Origin: Mycolicibacterium porcinum
GTDB lineage: Bacteria > Actinomycetota > Actinomycetes > Mycobacteriales > Mycobacteriaceae
Reading direction: 5' to 3'
Assembly (NCBI GenBank): GCA_002086835.1
Contig: MVIG01000003.1
Location: 62,001 to 126,000 of the forward strand
Length of the DNA: 64,000 nt
How positions within the stretch are numbered: the first letter of the stretch is position 1; every line of letters begins with the position of its first letter. Under the pieces are notes generated by a model that ran no database searches, was not told the DNA's origin, and worked only from the letters and a program-made list of their open reading frames with translations. Positions 62,339 to 64,000 of the stretch are shown here, in pieces. Position numbers and translations under genes: made by a program.

Positions 62339-63847
62339 CTAGTCGCCCGTACGGCGCGGCTGATCGCCGGTCACTGGGTCGTCGGGCATGTCGTCGACGA
62401 TGAAGTGGTCCTCGGGATCGTCGTCGAGGGCGTCGTAGACCCGCGGCCGGGGCTCACGGGCGGCTTCCGGCACGTCGTCGTACTCGACGTACGGGTCGAC
62501 GTACTCGACGGGGTCGGCCTCCCTGACCTCCGGCTCGTCCACTGTCGGTTCCTCGGCCGACCACGACACCAGGGGCTGGTCGGGTTCGAGCTCGGGTTCC
62601 GAATCCGCGACGACGTCCTCGACGTCATCGACCGGCTGATCCTCGACGTCGGATTCGTCGACCTCAGGTTCAGGCTGGGGCTCGGCCGGCTCAGATACGG
62701 GCGCGGCCACCGGTCGGGGCTTGCGGGTGAGCCCGCCGGACATCGCCACGGTCAGCCCGCCGATCCCGGCGAACCACAGGAACACTGCAGGCGCGAACGT
62801 CGACTGGTCCACCCCGACGTCACCGAAATTACCCAGCCGTCCACCACCGGCGTAGCCGAGCAGCGCCATCGTCACCGCTGCCAGCGCCGACGCCACCAGC
62901 AGCTTGCCGGTGGCCGCCCCGATCGGCAGCGGACGCCGCGCACACTGCTGTCCCAGTGCGACCGCCGAGGCCGCCCCCACGATCAGCAGCGCCACCCAGA
63001 TGGGGCCCAACGGCGGCGTGGGCACCGCGGCCAGCACCGGCACCGCGGGGATGTCGCCGCCGAACACGGTGAATGAACTGAAGGCGGCCAGCCCGACGTG
63101 GGCACTGGATCCGACCGCGATGGCCGACGCGCCGACGATCACATTCGGGATATAGAGGATCGACAAGAGTGTCAGGCTCAGCTGGCCGAACAGGCTGTCG
63201 GTGATCGCGAACAGGTCGTGCATCGTGCCCCAGTGCACCACCAGGGACACCGCCGTCACCGCTCCGGAAAGACCGAAGAGGGCAAGCACACCGGCGATCG
63301 CGGCGCGGAACGCCTCGGGCAGCCAGTCCGGTGCCGGCGAGGCGGCCAGCGTACGACGGCCGATCTTCGAGCCCACGCCGATCAGGGCACCGATCACGTG
63401 CACGATCAGCACACTGGAGAACGCGCGCAGGGCGCTGGGAGTCTGGAGTTCACTGATCACCGAGGCGGCGTCGTGAATGACGGCCAACAGGATGGCCGCG
63501 ATCAGAATCGGTCCGCCCAACGCTGAGGCGATGACCCAGCGGGTGACGAGCCAAGAGGAAGTGGGGGCGGTGGCCGCGGCCGTGGTGCGCGCAGTGCCCC
63601 AGATCATCGCCAGGACCGGCAGCAGGGGCATCACCCCGAGCTCACGGCCGCCGATCGACACCGGCACCTGGTGCACGCCCAGCCACATGCTGGCGATCGC
63701 ACCGAATGCGCCCGTCATGTCGCTGTTGGCGATCAGCAGCTGCAACAGCACAACTGCGGCGATGATGACCAGCGCGACGACCGATGGCCCGAACGCGACC
63801 CGGAGCAGCTCACGTGCCTGGCGGGTGCCGACTGGCCGGTTACTCAC
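62339..63847 (-). CDS. perM: DUF6350 membrane protein PerM (Rv0955-like)
   Basis: A 502-residue polytopic membrane protein with about ten hydrophobic segments followed by an acidic Glu/Asp/Pro-rich cytoplasmic tail of about 130 residues. The GTG at 63847 ([15 protein letters not shown]) is chosen over an earlier in-frame start at 63895 that would fall inside the upstream hairpin. The M. tuberculosis orthologue PerM is needed for division and persistence and supports FtsB. It is co-directional with purN and purH. Confidence 0.88.
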   Translation of the reverse strand: MSNRPVGTRQARELLRVAFGPSVVALVIIAAVVLLQLLIANSDMTGAFGAIASMWLGVHQVPVSIGGRELGVMPLLPVLAMIWGTARTTAAATAPTSSWLVTRWVIASALGGPILIAAILLAVIHDAASVISELQTPSALRAFSSVLIVHVIGALIGVGSKIGRRTLAASPAPDWLPEAFRAAIAGVLALFGLSGAVTAVSLVVHWGTMHDLFAITDSLFGQLSLTLLSILYIPNVIVGASAIAVGSSAHVGLAAFSSFTVFGGDIPAVPVLAAVPTPPLGPIWVALLIVGAASAVALGQQCARRPLPIGAATGKLLVASALAAVTMALLGYAGGGRLGNFGDVGVDQSTFAPAVFLWFAGIGGLTVAMSGGLTRKPRPVAAPVSEPAEPQPEPEVDESDVEDQPVDDVEDVVADSEPELEPDQPLVSWSAEEPTVDEPEVREADPVEYVDPYVEYDDVPEAAREPRPRVYDALDDDPEDHFIVDDMPDDPVTGDQPRRTGD

Positions 63848-63869
63848 TTGCTGGGCTGCTCCTCGCAAT

Positions 63870-63904
63870 GATCGGCGCGTGCGCGGGATGCGCACGCGCC
63901 GATC
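63870..63904 (-). terminator. terminator hairpin of the upstream gene
   Basis: Perfect 15-bp arms (63870-63884 with 63890-63904) and a 5-base loop, 3 bases after the stop of the partial gene at 63908 and just before the perM start. No T run; mycobacterial hairpin terminators often lack one. Confidence 0.75.
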
Positions 63905-63907
63905 AGC

Positions 63908-64000
63908 TTACGACGACGCAGGGCCAGATTGCTGTGAAGGCGACTGCTGTGCCTGATGCTCTGCTGGGAATGCCGTGGTCGGCGCCGATCCGCCCGACTG
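63908..64000 (-). CDS. 3' end of an Rv0954-like (34-kDa antigen) membrane protein
   Basis: An open frame running off the window end and closing with TAA at 63908-63910. The 30 visible residues are Gln/Ser/Pro/Ala-rich (HQAQQSPSQQSGPASS at the end), fitting the disordered C-terminus of the Rv0954 / 34-kDa antigen protein expected upstream of perM by synteny. The membrane part lies outside the window. Confidence 0.7.
   Translation of the reverse strand, partial: QSGGSAPTTAFPAEHQAQQSPSQQSGPASS

Overview
The window is high-GC DNA from a mycobacterium, most likely a rapid-growing Mycolicibacterium. Evidence: an MspA-class porin gene, a PE-PPE-domain protein, the mprA-mprB-pepD-moaB2 cluster, a CIRCE-controlled Ruc gene, and gene order matching the M. 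tuberculosis block Rv0954-Rv0996 read in reverse. Genes are densely packed, with GTG/TTG starts and many 4-8 base stop/start overlaps.

Layout. 1-4.3 kb: alpha/beta hydrolase, membrane glycosyltransferase, P450 and TetR pair. 4.5-9.7 kb: tRNA-Ala(CGC), then the conserved galU, moeA1 (Glp), rimJ and GlpR/SepX cell-division cluster, with formyl-THF cyclo-ligase divergent. 9.7-13.8 kb: PucR regulator, amino-acid permease with an extra C-terminal domain, and a tandem universal stress protein. 13.8-17.6 kb: HNH nuclease and redox chaperone Ruc diverging from a CIRCE element, SAF protein, mscL, MspA-family porin and an unlisted 52-residue protein. 17.7-22.4 kb: moaB2, pepD, mprB, mprA and rpmF. 23-31.4 kb: a translationally coupled acyl-CoA carboxylase, dehydrogenase and hydratase operon headed by an AtuA-like (DUF1446) gene.

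31.4-51.4 kb is lineage-variable. It holds a TetR-controlled molybdoprotein operon, a small heat-shock cluster (two MerR proteins, Hsp20, J-domain protein), and a set of exported proteins: two PE-PPE-like proteins, a paralogous pair with low-complexity tails, a small secreted protein and a lipoprotein. 52.4-64 kb returns to the core: VWA protein and MoxR ATPase, a PknF-like kinase, an HSL-type esterase, purH, purN, perM and the end of an Rv0954-like gene.

The most unusual structure is dispersed. Three genes of one family (AbiEi-like N-terminus plus DUF559 PD-(D/E)XK nuclease-like C-terminus; one intact, one frameshifted, one truncated) are each bracketed by homologous palindromic repeats of 49-63 bp. 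The repeat sequence is private to each locus, the copies at one locus align without gaps, and the 3' copy lies over or within a few bases of the reading-frame end. The arrangement resembles REP/RAYT units but with a different nuclease, and may be an undescribed mobile or self-maintaining module.
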